The notes beneath the pieces are model-generated. The model was not told the origin of the DNA. It did not search any database and saw only the letters and a list, made by a program, of their open reading frames with translations. A stretch of 64,000 nucleotides of DNA from G963556115 sp963677015 (GTDB taxonomy: Bacteria > Planctomycetota > SZUA-567): contig OY781533.1 in NCBI GenBank assembly GCA_963677015.1, forward strand, positions 496,001-560,000. Reading direction: 5' to 3'. Shown here one piece after another: positions 25,249 through 35,291 of this stretch (its first letter is position 1; each line of letters opens with the position of its first letter). A program made the translations under genes and the position numbers.

Positions 25249-25815
25249 ATGAAAAAAGTGTCGACAGCACTGGAGGGTGCTTTTATTATTGAACCGGATG
25301 TTTTCGGTGATGAACGTGGTTTTTTCATGGAGACCTATTCTTTAAAGAAATTTACCGATATTGGTATAACTACGGAATTTGTTCAGGATAATCACAGCAA
25401 ATCAAAAGCCGGTGTATTGCGGGGACTTCACTATCAGCTCGGTCGGGAACAGGCAAAACTGGTACGGGTAATTGCGGGGGCTGTGTACGATGTGGCGGTA
25501 GATATCCGTAGCGGCAGTCCGACATTCGGGAAGTGGATCGGGGTGGAACTGACCGCTGATAATAAGCGGCAGCTGTATATTCCCGAGGGTATGGCTCACG
25601 GCTTTTATACGCTGACTGAGGGGGTCGAATTTATCTATAAATGCTCTGATTTTTATGCTCCCGAGACGGAGAGGGTGATTTTCTGGAATGACCCGGATAT
25701 CGCTATTGACTGGAAAATTAAGCCGGGATGTTCACCGTTACTCTCTGCCAAAGACGGCGAGGGGAGTATGCTGCGGGATATGTCTGATGCAGATCTTCCT
25801 GTCTATCATGGTTGA
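25249..25815 (+). CDS. rmlC: dTDP-4-dehydrorhamnose 3,5-epimerase
   Basis: Third step of dTDP-L-rhamnose synthesis. A cupin fold of 188 residues with FGDERGFFMETYS, the catalytic His in VLRGLHYQ, the VAVDIRSGSPTFGKW strand and the GMAHGFYTL motif. The start at 25249 has GGGAGAAG 2-9 bases upstream; a TTG 12 bases earlier is less likely. It is 19 bases after rmlA and surely co-transcribed. A hairpin terminator follows. Confidence 0.96.
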   Translation: MKKVSTALEGAFIIEPDVFGDERGFFMETYSLKKFTDIGITTEFVQDNHSKSKAGVLRGLHYQLGREQAKLVRVIAGAVYDVAVDIRSGSPTFGKWIGVELTADNKRQLYIPEGMAHGFYTLTEGVEFIYKCSDFYAPETERVIFWNDPDIAIDWKIKPGCSPLLSAKDGEGSMLRDMSDADLPVYHG

Positions 25816-25844
25816 ACGGTTCTGCTATCTTTGATCAATAAAAA

Positions 25845-25875
25845 TAAAGGTGACAGGGTATTCCTGTCACCTTTA
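25845..25875. terminator. Bidirectional terminator between rmlC and the SNF2 gene
   Basis: Perfect 13-bp stem TAAAGGTGACAGG/CCTGTCACCTTTA with a 5-base loop. Confidence 0.85.
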
Positions 25876-25885
25876 ATATTTAGTA

Positions 25886-28800
25886 TCAGTTTGAACGTAT
25901 CAGGTCCAAAAGCTCTTCCGCGCTTATGCGTCCTCCTATATCGCTGCCGGAGAGGAGGTCTTTGGCTAGTGAACGCTTGTGTTTATGCAGTTCTATAATC
26001 TTTTCCTCAATAGTACCGCTGGTAACCAGACGGTAGATTGTAACCGGTCGGGTCTGGCCGATTCTGTGTGCTCTGTCTGAAGCCTGATCCTCTACCGCCG
26101 GGTTCCACCATGGATCCATGTGAATAACGAAATCAGCGGCAGTAAGGTTGAGACCCTGTCCTCCGGCTTTGAGGCTTATCAGGAAGAAATCGCCATTGCC
26201 TTCCTGGAAATCCTCAACCAGTTGTTCGCGTTTACGGGCCGGGGTTGATCCGTCCAGATATTGATAGTTGTAGCCTTTTTCATCAAGATAATTTTTAATT
26301 ATCTGCAGATGGTCGACAAACTGGCTGAAGACCAGCGCTTTATGGCGGTTTTCCAGCAGCTCCTCAGCAATTTCAGCGAATTCTTTGAGTTTTGAACTCT
26401 CAATATCTGAGTCTTCTCTTACCAGGCGCGGATTACAGCAGGCCCGGCGCAATCTCATAATCTCAGCAAGAATCTGGATGCCGTCACCGCGTCTGCCATT
26501 CGATTCACGCGCCTGTTCGATATCCTCCAGCGCTTTGCTGCGTAGTGCCTCATAGAATGCGGCTTCTTCTGCTGTCATTTCGATCATTTTGGTAATTTCG
26601 GTTCGTGATGGTAATTCGTCGAGTACCTGACTCTTGTCACGCCGCAGAATGAATGGCTGGATAAGTTTTTTCAGTCTTTCTTTGGCTTCATGATCGTTGT
26701 CTTTTTCAATAGGTACTGCAAAGCGGAGATTGAAACGTTTATGGCCGCCAAGAAGTCCGGGATTGATGAAATTGAAGATGTTCCAGAGTTCTCCCAGGTG
26801 ATTTTCAAGAGGAGTGCCGGTAGTAACCATTTTGAAATCACTATTCAGTGCCATAGCCGCTTTGGAACGCTTGGTTGCGGCGTTTTTGATTGCCTGCGCT
26901 TCGTCGAGTACAATGGTATGCCACTTTTTACCAGTCACCAGATCTGACTCCTGCTGCAGCATGGCATAACTGCAGATTATAAGATCAAATTTACCTGCTT
27001 CTTCAATCATCTGTTCCCTATCTGCTGTTCCGAACAGCTGAGGGCGCAGTGTGGGAGCGAATTTGGCGGTTTCGTTCATCCAGTTGAAGCATACGGAGGT
27101 CGGGGCTACGACCAGTGCCGGTCCGGATTTTGCCCGCGAGATAAGCACGGCCAGAGTTTGTACAGTCTTGCCTAGACCCATATCATCAGCAAGGCAGGCA
27201 CCGACCTTCCATTCAGCCAGGGTAGAGAGCCATTGAAATCCATCCAGCTGGTAGTCGCGAAGCTCTGTCTGCAGGGTTGAAGGAATCTCATAATTCTGCG
27301 GGTTCTGGAGTTTGCCGATGTGCTTCTTCCATTCTATATCCGCCTGAAATTCGCCTGCTTCTTCAGTAAGATCGGTAAGTGCCAGAGCTGCAAGTGAGTT
27401 GACAACTATTTCTCCGTTTTTTACTTCGGTATATGATGCTATTTCCTCTATACGTTTACGGAAGTTCTCGGTAAGAGCCAGATATTTATCCTCTGCCAGC
27501 TGTATGAATCTTCCCTTGGAGTGTCTTGAGAGTTCCAGCAGGCGTTTCATGTCGATAACCAAATCATCGTCAACCTTTACCTTGCCGCTGAGTGCAAACC
27601 AGTCATTTTTCTTCTCTATTTTGAGTCCTAACGAGTTGGCGCTTGACTGCCCACGGATGCTTATCTGACCACCCTGCGGCCATTCTATAACCGCACGCTC
27701 GGAGATCTCATGAAGTTCTACCAGCAGTTCCAGACAGTCGATGGCGTCTCCTATATCCCAGATGCCGTCTTCTTTTTCTATACCGCTAAGAGTTGGGCAG
27801 AGGCTGAGTATTTCTTCCACCTCTTCCAGCTCTTTGGTCAGATTACGGGTGGTAATCTTTCTGATACCGCCAAAATCGGCTACTATAGTCTGGGCTCCGA
27901 CACCGGGACGGTAGTAACCGCCTTCATCGCCGAACGGGCGGTAGAGAATCTCCAGACGTAAACCTGAACCGACAGGCATAAGGTGTATTCGCGGCCGTTT
28001 ATCGGCAAGTACCGTCTCTGACTGATTGTTGGTTACCTTCAGATCGGTCTGCACTGTGACGATACTGCTCAGTTCTTCTACGGCTTTGCGGGCATCCTCA
28101 AATCCTTCTTCGGGAATAACCAGACCGTGTTTGCCGATAACGTGAGCCAGCTTCTGGTGTGCCGGACTGATTTTAGTGACCTGGATACGGGTGAAGGCGT
28201 TGCGGCTGAGCGCAATAGTCATATCGTCGGTTATTTCGGGTTCAAGTTTTATGTGTATCTTGTCACCAGTTTTCAGTGCAATAAGCTCTGGTTCCGCTGC
28301 GGTTATTTCCAGTCTGATATTTTTTGAACCCTCAAGAAATACCAGCGGATGTGCGACCAGAGCCGGTAGGGCGCGGTCATAATCCAGCTCATATGTCGGT
28401 TTCGCACCTCGGCCGGTTGAATAGTGTACCGGAGCGATCGCAGCACATATTTCGCAGTCCTGATCACTCATGTAGGGAAATGAATCTTTCTCTTCGAAAA
28501 GCTTCTGCAGTGCAATTCTCCGGCCTTTACTCCATAGACCCGAGGCATTGAGTTTCTGCTCCAGCGGGTATAACTCGCATATACCGGTACTGTCATCAAA
28601 GGTCATACTCCAGGCCAGCCGTGCTTCTCCGGCATTTCCGTTTACGGTTGTAAGTTCGGCAGGAAGTTTGAGTAGAGCCGATAATGGACGCTGCCATGGT
28701 TGTTTGGGTTTAAATAGCTCGATAAGCGGGTATGATTTGGTGGTTTTTCGTATATTTGCCAGCTTTGCGGCCCAGACCAGTTTCTGATCTTCTATTCGGG

Positions 28801-29998
28801 CCAGAATTTCTGCAGCTTCGGCAGCAAACCAGAAGTAACCGTTTTCACGGGCTTTTTCAAAAAATTCTGCTATCTCTACGCCATACTCTTTGAAATCAAG
28901 CATTCCTTCCCAATAGAGTATGAGCCAGATGATGATGCGTACCAAGGGATTGGAGTCCTCCGGTAATGCCGGAGTCTCGATATCCAGACAGTTTTCCTGA
29001 CGCATACAGAACCATTGCAGGGCGATGATTGCGCCCGCCAGCGGGGTGTCATTGCGATTGTCAGTTATGCGTGAGCAGAGATAGTAGGCTTCGGAAATAT
29101 TGTTTTCACGTATCAGCGAGAGGCAGATAAAGATACAGAGCAGTGCCGGTGGCGTCCCATCCCAGATCCTCAGGGTTTTGGCGAAAAGATCGTTTGCTTT
29201 GTCAAACTTTCCGGAGATGAATTCCACCCAGCCCTGTAGGACAATTTTTTCATTTCCGCCGATATTTTTAAGTAATTTTTTGGCTGCTGCCAGGCGACCA
29301 TGATAGATAAGCTGAGGGAATAGATAGACCGATGGTGCCGGCGAGTCTGATTTTGCCGCGGCAAAGTCTTTCAGTGTGTTGAATGCTTCTGAAGCATCAT
29401 CCAGATTTTTTACCGCATCGGAGAGTATGGCTACGCAGGACTCCATGAGAAGACGTGGCGGCAGGGTGATCATGAATTGACGGTCAAATGGTTCACAGAT
29501 AATTACCAGCGGATGTTGTCGGGCTACCTCCGCGGGGAAAAGGCGTGTTGTCTGTTCAAGCATCTCGTAAAATGATTTGGAATTCCGCTGATAAAAGCTG
29601 AGTCGAAGCCTTGCTATCGCCTGCTCATAAGTTCGGATCTCTCGTTCGCTCCAGCCGGTATTGCGCCAGAGAATATTTCGTACGGATGAAACAAGGGTGT
29701 GCAGTGTACCCGCCTGTAATGTTGCTCTGACAATCGGTTCGCGGATAAGTGGCACCGCGCGGATTCCGGAGACGGAATTCTCTGCTAATTCAAATTGTAT
29801 AAGTTCTTCTATAATTTTGGCTACATCGTTCGAACTGCGCCCGCACTGAGCCGCACATCTGGCTATGTCCTGCATTGGTGTTGGTTCATATATTACGGCC
29901 AGCAGTTGAATCATCCATGATTGGGCCGGCAGCAGTCTTCGATAAATTGCCAATAACGATTTGCGCTTTTTCTCAACATCTTTTGGTGGCTTTGACAT
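25886..29998 (-). CDS. SNF2-family ATPase/helicase
   Basis: A 1370-residue Swi2/Snf2-type double-stranded DNA translocase. The ATPase core fills the C-terminal third: ELRDYQLDGFQWL, Walker A DDMGLGKT at about 938-945, VAPTSVCFNW, Walker B DEAQ near 1031, then the helicase-C domain with ALVFSQFVDHL, SLKAGGQGLNLTAADFVIHMDPWWNPAVEDQA and DRAHRIGQ near 1305-1312. The first ~480 residues look mostly helical and repeat-like and may be a protein-binding arm; residues about 480-900 show no motif I recognise. Bacterial homologues are poorly understood and may clear RNA polymerase or act in DNA repair or defence. The neighbours give no hint. AGGA lies before the ATG. Confidence 0.93.
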   Translation of the reverse strand: MSKPPKDVEKKRKSLLAIYRRLLPAQSWMIQLLAVIYEPTPMQDIARCAAQCGRSSNDVAKIIEELIQFELAENSVSGIRAVPLIREPIVRATLQAGTLHTLVSSVRNILWRNTGWSEREIRTYEQAIARLRLSFYQRNSKSFYEMLEQTTRLFPAEVARQHPLVIICEPFDRQFMITLPPRLLMESCVAILSDAVKNLDDASEAFNTLKDFAAAKSDSPAPSVYLFPQLIYHGRLAAAKKLLKNIGGNEKIVLQGWVEFISGKFDKANDLFAKTLRIWDGTPPALLCIFICLSLIRENNISEAYYLCSRITDNRNDTPLAGAIIALQWFCMRQENCLDIETPALPEDSNPLVRIIIWLILYWEGMLDFKEYGVEIAEFFEKARENGYFWFAAEAAEILARIEDQKLVWAAKLANIRKTTKSYPLIELFKPKQPWQRPLSALLKLPAELTTVNGNAGEARLAWSMTFDDSTGICELYPLEQKLNASGLWSKGRRIALQKLFEEKDSFPYMSDQDCEICAAIAPVHYSTGRGAKPTYELDYDRALPALVAHPLVFLEGSKNIRLEITAAEPELIALKTGDKIHIKLEPEITDDMTIALSRNAFTRIQVTKISPAHQKLAHVIGKHGLVIPEEGFEDARKAVEELSSIVTVQTDLKVTNNQSETVLADKRPRIHLMPVGSGLRLEILYRPFGDEGGYYRPGVGAQTIVADFGGIRKITTRNLTKELEEVEEILSLCPTLSGIEKEDGIWDIGDAIDCLELLVELHEISERAVIEWPQGGQISIRGQSSANSLGLKIEKKNDWFALSGKVKVDDDLVIDMKRLLELSRHSKGRFIQLAEDKYLALTENFRKRIEEIASYTEVKNGEIVVNSLAALALTDLTEEAGEFQADIEWKKHIGKLQNPQNYEIPSTLQTELRDYQLDGFQWLSTLAEWKVGACLADDMGLGKTVQTLAVLISRAKSGPALVVAPTSVCFNWMNETAKFAPTLRPQLFGTADREQMIEEAGKFDLIICSYAMLQQESDLVTGKKWHTIVLDEAQAIKNAATKRSKAAMALNSDFKMVTTGTPLENHLGELWNIFNFINPGLLGGHKRFNLRFAVPIEKDNDHEAKERLKKLIQPFILRRDKSQVLDELPSRTEITKMIEMTAEEAAFYEALRSKALEDIEQARESNGRRGDGIQILAEIMRLRRACCNPRLVREDSDIESSKLKEFAEIAEELLENRHKALVFSQFVDHLQIIKNYLDEKGYNYQYLDGSTPARKREQLVEDFQEGNGDFFLISLKAGGQGLNLTAADFVIHMDPWWNPAVEDQASDRAHRIGQTRPVTIYRLVTSGTIEEKIIELHKHKRSLAKDLLSGSDIGGRISAEELLDLIRSN

Positions 29999-30328
29999 TA
30001 TTTTTCCTGTTTACTACGTGTGTCGCAATTTTTAAGCAAACCTATATGATAATGAATAAGCAGGGGACAGTCACTAAAAAAATTGGATTAAATTTGTTTT
30101 TGTCCTGATTATAGTGGTGCTAACAGGTATTATTAATCGAATAAATACAGATAAAAATTATGTGAAGATTATTATTTGGCATGCTGTTATACGGGTGAAT
30201 TATAATGATTACTTTTTGTATTTGATACTGTGATCTGGATAATAACCGGAACACGTCTCGGGTTTTTTGTAACAGCTTTGTATTTAGACTGTTATAATAG
30301 CTGTTCTGCATGCTGGATATTAAGATTA
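29999..30328. other. Intergenic region upstream of the SNF2 gene
   Basis: 330 AT-rich bases between two minus-strand genes. I see no gene, RNA or clear regulatory repeat. Confidence 0.4.
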
Positions 30329-30760
30329 TCAGAGAATGTTTAATAGTTTGACTTCAAAGATTACAACCGCATTCGGTCCGATACGTCCCCCTGAACCTTT
30401 ATCTCCCCAACCCAGCTCTGGAGGTATGAAGAACCGGTACTTACTCCCGACTCCCATCATCATAAGACCTTCCTGATAACCATCAATAACTTCATTCAAG
30501 CTGAATTCCAGTGGTATGCCTTCCTTATAGCTGTCATCCAGGACCTTTCCGCCAATAAGCCAGGCGCGCTGATCTACCCGTACCCGGTCATTTGCGAAGG
30601 GTTTGGGGCCGTCTGTTGCTTCAATTATTATATACTGCAGACCGCTGTCAGTGACTTTTACACCTTCTTTTTTACGGTTTTTATCCAGAAAGCTGCTACT
30701 TTTACTCCGGTTCTGGCCTTTGCTTCCGCCGGTATGATGTTTTTTACTCTGTCTTCCCAT
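30329..30760 (-). CDS. FKBP-type peptidyl-prolyl isomerase with basic N-terminal extension
   Basis: A 143-residue protein. Residues about 36-143 form an FKBP domain (TDSGLQYIIIEATDG, GYQEGLMMMGVGSKYRFFIPPELGWGDKG, GPNAVVIFEVKLL), which isomerises X-Pro bonds. The first 35 residues are rich in Lys, Ser, Gly and His and are not a signal peptide, so unlike FkpA/Mip it is probably cytoplasmic; the tail could bind nucleic acid (inference). It is 186 bases from the end of hydA on the same strand, but a strong terminator intervenes. Confidence 0.88.
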   Translation of the reverse strand: MGRQSKKHHTGGSKGQNRSKSSSFLDKNRKKEGVKVTDSGLQYIIIEATDGPKPFANDRVRVDQRAWLIGGKVLDDSYKEGIPLEFSLNEVIDGYQEGLMMMGVGSKYRFFIPPELGWGDKGSGGRIGPNAVVIFEVKLLNIL

Positions 30761-30885
30761 TCGGTATCCTTGTCTTTTTAATAGTTCTTATGTAATTATA
30801 TGAACTTATGCTGTTTATGCAATTGTCTTATTTTTTAGACATCTGCAGTGAACTTACGGACGTTATGTCGAGTGACGGGAATAAA

Positions 30886-30923
30886 AATGCAGAAGAATCC
30901 AGGGGGGAGGATTCTTCTGCATT
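30886..30923 (-). terminator. Terminator of the hydCBA operon
   Basis: Perfect 15-bp hairpin (arms 30886-30900, 30909-30923, 8-base loop) followed on the minus strand by TTTTTATT. Confidence 0.88.
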
Positions 30924-30946
30924 AACTGATAGATTGCAACAATTTA

Positions 30947-32698
30947 TTAGTTTAGAAGGTCGTTACGATCTTCATAAGTTGTGTGGAGGGCTTCGTGTGC
31001 TTCATGTGAGCCGGCTTTACCACCCAAGTATTCTTTATAGATTTCCTGAACCATGTAGTTGTCGCTGGAGTTATGAAGCTGCAGACGACGGTCGGCATTG
31101 TAGATACCCTTCAGACGCTTCTCTTTGTTGCAGAGAGTAGATTTATCAAGGATAGGCTGACCACCACCGGCGATACAACCGCCAGGGCAGGCCATGATCT
31201 CGATGAAGTGGTAGTCCTTTTCACCGCTCTTGACCATTTCACAGACCTTGCGGGCATTTGCCAGACCGTGAGCAACTGCAACCTTCACCTTGAGATCACC
31301 GAGTGAGTATTCGGCTTCCTTGATGCCTTCAAAGCCGCGAACCTCTTTAAATTCGATTCTGTGCATCTTCTGGCCGCGGATAACCTCTGCCGCGTAGCGT
31401 AGAGCCGCTTCCATTACACCACCGGTTGCACCGAAGATTACACCCGCACCGGTATAGAAGCCGAGAGGCATATCGAGTGAGCTTGGTTCAAGTTCGTTGA
31501 ACTGGATACCGCTGGCATCGATCATTCTGCCGAGTTCCTGGGTAGTGAGAACATTGGTGATGTCCTGCATACCGTTGGTCTTGAACTTATCAAGCTTGGC
31601 CTCAAACTTCTTGGCGGTACATGGCATGATAGATACAACAGCCAGATTCTCAGGGGCAATATTCAGCTTGCTTGGAAGTACTTTGTGTGCTGTAGAACCG
31701 AACATCTGCTGTGGAGACTTGCAGGAAGAGAGGTTAGGCAGCATATCAGGGAAGTAGGTCTCAGCAAATTTTACCCATCCCGGGCAGCAGCTGGTGAACA
31801 TTGGCAGAGTGCCGCCATTACCGACACGCTCCAGCAGTTCATTTGCTTCTTCAACAATTGTCATATCAGCAGCAAAGGTCACATCGTAAACCTGATCAAA
31901 GCCGAGCATTCTCAGAGCTGTAACGATTCTGCCGGTAACATCTGTTCCAGGCTCAATTCCGAAGTATTCACCAAGTCCGACACGAACAGCCGGTGCGAAG
32001 GCAGCAACTACATATTTGTTAGGATCGGCGAGGAGACTCCAGACGTCATCTCTTTCCTGAGCAGGTACCAGAGCTCCGGTTGGGCAGACAGCTGCGCACT
32101 GACCGCAGTTTACACATTCAACCTTACCGAGATCTTTGTTGAATGCCGGAGATACGCAGGCTTTGGATCCACGGTGTGCAAAATCTATCGCGCCAATTCC
32201 CTGTACTTCATCACAGACACGTACACAGTCACCACAGAGTACGCACTTGTTAGGGTCTCTTACCAGTGATGGACTTGAATGGTCGATAGGCTTCATATCT
32301 TTTTCTTGAAGCTTTTTGAAACGTACTTCTTCAACACCAAGCTGACGAGCCAGATCCTGTAGAGTACAGTTATTACTTCTGCTGCAGCTTGGGCATTCGC
32401 GGTTATGATTAGCCAGCAGAAGCTCAAGATTGATCTTACGCATCTGGCGAATTTCTGCGGTGTTGGTCTTGATTATCATGTCTGCTTCAGGTTTGGTAGA
32501 ACATGAAGCCATGATACCACGACCGGTAACTTCAACAAGACATAGTCTGCAGGCACCATAGACACTCAAATCTGAGTGATAGCAGAATGTAGGAAGGTCG
32601 ATACCTACTTTACGAATAATTTCAAGCAGGTTGCGCTCACCCTCTATTTCGACGATGATACCATCGACTGTCAGTGTTTTTTTATCTTCTTTACTCAT
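30947..32698 (-). CDS. hydA: [FeFe]-hydrogenase catalytic subunit HydA (trimeric type)
   Basis: Catalyses reversible H2 formation at the H-cluster. Domains over 583 residues: N-terminal [2Fe-2S] (CYHSDLSVYGACRLC near 40-55), a His-Cys [4Fe-4S] motif (HNRECPSC near 97-104), two ferredoxin-type [4Fe-4S] clusters (CVLCGDCVRVCDE, CVNCGQCAAVCPTG), then the H domain with L1 TSCCPGWVKF (about 302), L2 MPCTAKKFEA (about 357) and L3 ACPGGCIAGGGQP (about 501). All H-cluster cysteines and the proton-relay Cys are present. It lacks the C-terminal extra [2Fe-2S] region of the longest homologues. Last gene of hydC-hydB-hydA; the complex probably couples NADH and reduced ferredoxin to H2 (electron bifurcation, family knowledge). 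Confidence 0.97.
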   Translation of the reverse strand: MSKEDKKTLTVDGIIVEIEGERNLLEIIRKVGIDLPTFCYHSDLSVYGACRLCLVEVTGRGIMASCSTKPEADMIIKTNTAEIRQMRKINLELLLANHNRECPSCSRSNNCTLQDLARQLGVEEVRFKKLQEKDMKPIDHSSPSLVRDPNKCVLCGDCVRVCDEVQGIGAIDFAHRGSKACVSPAFNKDLGKVECVNCGQCAAVCPTGALVPAQERDDVWSLLADPNKYVVAAFAPAVRVGLGEYFGIEPGTDVTGRIVTALRMLGFDQVYDVTFAADMTIVEEANELLERVGNGGTLPMFTSCCPGWVKFAETYFPDMLPNLSSCKSPQQMFGSTAHKVLPSKLNIAPENLAVVSIMPCTAKKFEAKLDKFKTNGMQDITNVLTTQELGRMIDASGIQFNELEPSSLDMPLGFYTGAGVIFGATGGVMEAALRYAAEVIRGQKMHRIEFKEVRGFEGIKEAEYSLGDLKVKVAVAHGLANARKVCEMVKSGEKDYHFIEIMACPGGCIAGGGQPILDKSTLCNKEKRLKGIYNADRRLQLHNSSDNYMVQEIYKEYLGGKAGSHEAHEALHTTYEDRNDLLN

Positions 32699-32745
32699 AT
32701 TTCTTTCCTGTATGTTTTTAAGGGGTTACCCATTAAGTAAGTGAA

Positions 32746-34638
32746 CTAAACTCCAACAATTGCGTCAAATTTACATGCAGTAACACAAGCACCACACTTG
32801 ATGCATTTTTCTGGATCAATAGTGTGAACTTCCTTTACCTTGCCGCTTATAGCGCCAACCGGGCACTTACGGGCACAGGCGGTACAGCCTTTACATTTTT
32901 CGGCAACGATTTCTGGCTCAGCGAGGTCTTTACACTGACCGGCTGGACATCTCTTGTCAATAACGTGAGCGAGATATTCGTCTTTGAAGTATTTCAGTGT
33001 AGAAAGAACTGGATTTGGAGCAGTCTTACCCAGACCACAGAGTGAAGCTTTCTGTACAGATCTAGCAAGCTGTTCAAGAACTTCAAGTGTCTCTTCAGTA
33101 GCGTTTCCTGAAGTAATGTCTTCGAGCATCGCCAGCATCTGCTTGGTTCCTTCACGGCATGGAACACATTTACCGCAGGATTCATTCTGGGTGAACTGCA
33201 TGAAGAACTTAGCCACCTGTACCATACATGTTGATTTGTTCATAACAACCAGACCGCCTGAACCAACCATTGCGCCAACGTCCTTGAGTGAATCAAAGTC
33301 GAGCGGAAGGTCAAGCATTCCTTCTGTCAGACAGCCGCCTGAAGGACCGCCGATCTGCACTGACTTGAAGCATTCGCCGGTAAGGTTGCCTTCGTCATCA
33401 GTAACACCACCACCGATATTCATAACGATTTCACGGAGCGTTGTTCCGAAAGGAACCTCGATAAGACCGGTGTTGGCAACGTGACCGGTAAGAGCGAAGG
33501 TCTTGGTGCCAGGAGATTTTTCTGTTCCGATTGATTTATATGCTGCGGCACCGTCACGGATTATTCTGCCGATTGAAGATAGTGTTTCTACGTTATTAAT
33601 AACTGTTGGTTTGCCCCAGAGACCGCTTACAGCCGGGAATGGCGGCTTTGGTCTTGGCATACCGCGCTGACCTTCGATAGAGGCGATCAGAGCAGTCTCT
33701 TCACCACAGACAAACGCACCAGCACCTTCCATAACATGAAGTTTGAAGCTGAATTTTGTGCCGAAAATATTGTCGCCGAGAATGCCGGCTTTTTCTGCAT
33801 CAGCAACCGCTTTGTTCATACGTTCAACCGCTAGAGGATATTCAGCACGTACATATACGTAACCTTCGTCTGCTTCGATAGCTTTGGCACAGATCATCAT
33901 ACCTTCGATTACACTGTGAGGATTGCCTTCGAGAACTGAACGGTCCATGAACGCTCCCGGGTCACCTTCATCACCGTTACAGATTACGTATTTTTTGTCA
34001 CTCTTGTTAGGAAGAGTAAATTTCCATTTAAGACCGGTTGGGAAACCACCACCACCTCGTCCACGCAGGCCGCTGTCCAGAACTTCCTGACATACACCTT
34101 CCGGTGTCATTTCCTTAACGGCTTTCTCAGCACCCTGATAGCCGCCTGAATAAATGTATTCAGTGATATCATCCGGTTCCAGTCTGCAGTCCTTAAGAAC
34201 GGTACGTCTCTGCAGGTTATAGAAAGGAATTTCCTTGTCACCTTTGCATGCTTCGCCGGTTTCAGGCTTCTTGTACAGTAGACGCTCTATAACTTCATGA
34301 TTTTTAAAGGTTTTTTCAACGATTTCTGCAACATCATCTGGTTTAACACTAACATAGAGGATGTCATCTGGTTCGATGTGAAGCAGAGGTCCCTGCTGAC
34401 AGAATCCCTGACAGCCACTCTTTGAAACATAGTTTGTATTATCACCACAGTCATGTTTGTCAAGATCGATAGTGACATTCAGACCAGCATTCTTCAGCTC
34501 TTCAACCAGAGCATCTCTTACTTTAAGTGAACCATTTGCAACACAGCCGGTACCAGCACAGATAACAACGCGCTTAGCGATGTTTTTTCTGCGTTCTTCG
34601 TATTCCTTGGCGGTCTTGCCTAGATCTATTGTCGCCAT
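32746..34638 (-). CDS. hydB: Hydrogenase subunit HydB (NuoF-like, NADH/FMN)
   Basis: Diaphorase subunit of the trimeric hydrogenase. Order over 630 residues: N-terminal thioredoxin-like [2Fe-2S] domain (about 20-110, CAGTGCVANG...CQGFCQQGP), the NADH/FMN-binding NuoF core with GLRGRGGGGFPTGLKW (about 188) and CNGDEGDPGAFMDR, a SLBB-type segment, the N3-like cluster SCGKCVPCREG (about 484), and two C-terminal ferredoxin [4Fe-4S] motifs (CKGCTACARKCP, CIKCGACVTACK). The fusion with ferredoxins at both ends is the HydB signature, unlike plain NuoF. AAAGGAAG precedes the ATG; 19 bases separate it from hydC. Confidence 0.96.
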   Translation of the reverse strand: MATIDLGKTAKEYEERRKNIAKRVVICAGTGCVANGSLKVRDALVEELKNAGLNVTIDLDKHDCGDNTNYVSKSGCQGFCQQGPLLHIEPDDILYVSVKPDDVAEIVEKTFKNHEVIERLLYKKPETGEACKGDKEIPFYNLQRRTVLKDCRLEPDDITEYIYSGGYQGAEKAVKEMTPEGVCQEVLDSGLRGRGGGGFPTGLKWKFTLPNKSDKKYVICNGDEGDPGAFMDRSVLEGNPHSVIEGMMICAKAIEADEGYVYVRAEYPLAVERMNKAVADAEKAGILGDNIFGTKFSFKLHVMEGAGAFVCGEETALIASIEGQRGMPRPKPPFPAVSGLWGKPTVINNVETLSSIGRIIRDGAAAYKSIGTEKSPGTKTFALTGHVANTGLIEVPFGTTLREIVMNIGGGVTDDEGNLTGECFKSVQIGGPSGGCLTEGMLDLPLDFDSLKDVGAMVGSGGLVVMNKSTCMVQVAKFFMQFTQNESCGKCVPCREGTKQMLAMLEDITSGNATEETLEVLEQLARSVQKASLCGLGKTAPNPVLSTLKYFKDEYLAHVIDKRCPAGQCKDLAEPEIVAEKCKGCTACARKCPVGAISGKVKEVHTIDPEKCIKCGACVTACKFDAIVGV

Positions 34639-34657
34639 TCTTACTTCCTTTCTCTTT

Positions 34658-35143
34658 TTATTTACCTTCAGCTTTTAAAAGTTCATCGACGATCTGCATT
34701 GCCTGATCCGCTTTGACCTGACCATAAACATCTTCGTTCATCAGCATTACAGGAGCAAGTCCACATGCGCCGAGGCATGAAACTGTCTCTACTGTAAAGA
34801 GCTGATCAGCACTGGTCTTGTTTTCAGCATTAACGCCGAGTTTCTTGTAAAGGGCATCGATAATCTTGGTTGAACCTTTTACATGACAAGCGGTACCATC
34901 ACAAACTTTAAATACATACTTTCCTTTTGGCTCAAGAGCAAAGTGAGCGTAGAAGGTTGCAACACCATAGACCTTTGCAGCCGGAATTTCAAGTTTCTTT
35001 GCTACATAAGCAATTGTTTCTTCTGGCAGGTAGCGGTAGTGCTCCTGAATCTGCTGCAAGATTGGGATTAGTTTTGACTCTTTGTTGCCATTGTTATTGA
35101 GAATCTCATCGACTGGAGTCAAATCAAGTGCCTCTGCTGTCAT
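34658..35143 (-). CDS. hydC: Hydrogenase subunit HydC (NuoE-like [2Fe-2S])
   Basis: Thioredoxin-fold [2Fe-2S] electron carrier of the hydrogenase, 161 residues. Cluster ligands are C81 and C86 (CDGTACHVKG) and C123 and C127 (CLGACGLAP). The helical N-terminus has the YRYLPEETIAYVAKKL...VYGVATFYAHF segment typical of NuoE. The start at 35143 has AGGAGAGG directly upstream; the frame extends 11 codons further but without a ribosome site. First gene of the operon; a promoter is proposed at 35263-35291. Confidence 0.95.
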   Translation of the reverse strand: MTAEALDLTPVDEILNNNGNKESKLIPILQQIQEHYRYLPEETIAYVAKKLEIPAAKVYGVATFYAHFALEPKGKYVFKVCDGTACHVKGSTKIIDALYKKLGVNAENKTSADQLFTVETVSCLGACGLAPVMLMNEDVYGQVKADQAMQIVDELLKAEGK

Positions 35144-35262
35144 ATTCCTCTCCTGTTTTAATAAATAAAAATACAAACTAGACGATATATAAATAAATTT
35201 TAATTAATACACATATGATAATAATAACACAAAACCAGTAAAATTTAATCAATATAAATTTA

Positions 35263-35291
35263 TCTATACACTATTGGTGCTATTTTGTCAA
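35263..35291 (-). promoter_or_regulatory. Probable hydCBA promoter
   Basis: On the minus strand TTGACA (35291-35286), a 17-base spacer, then TATAGA (35268-35263). It leaves a leader of about 115 bases before hydC. Confidence 0.55.
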
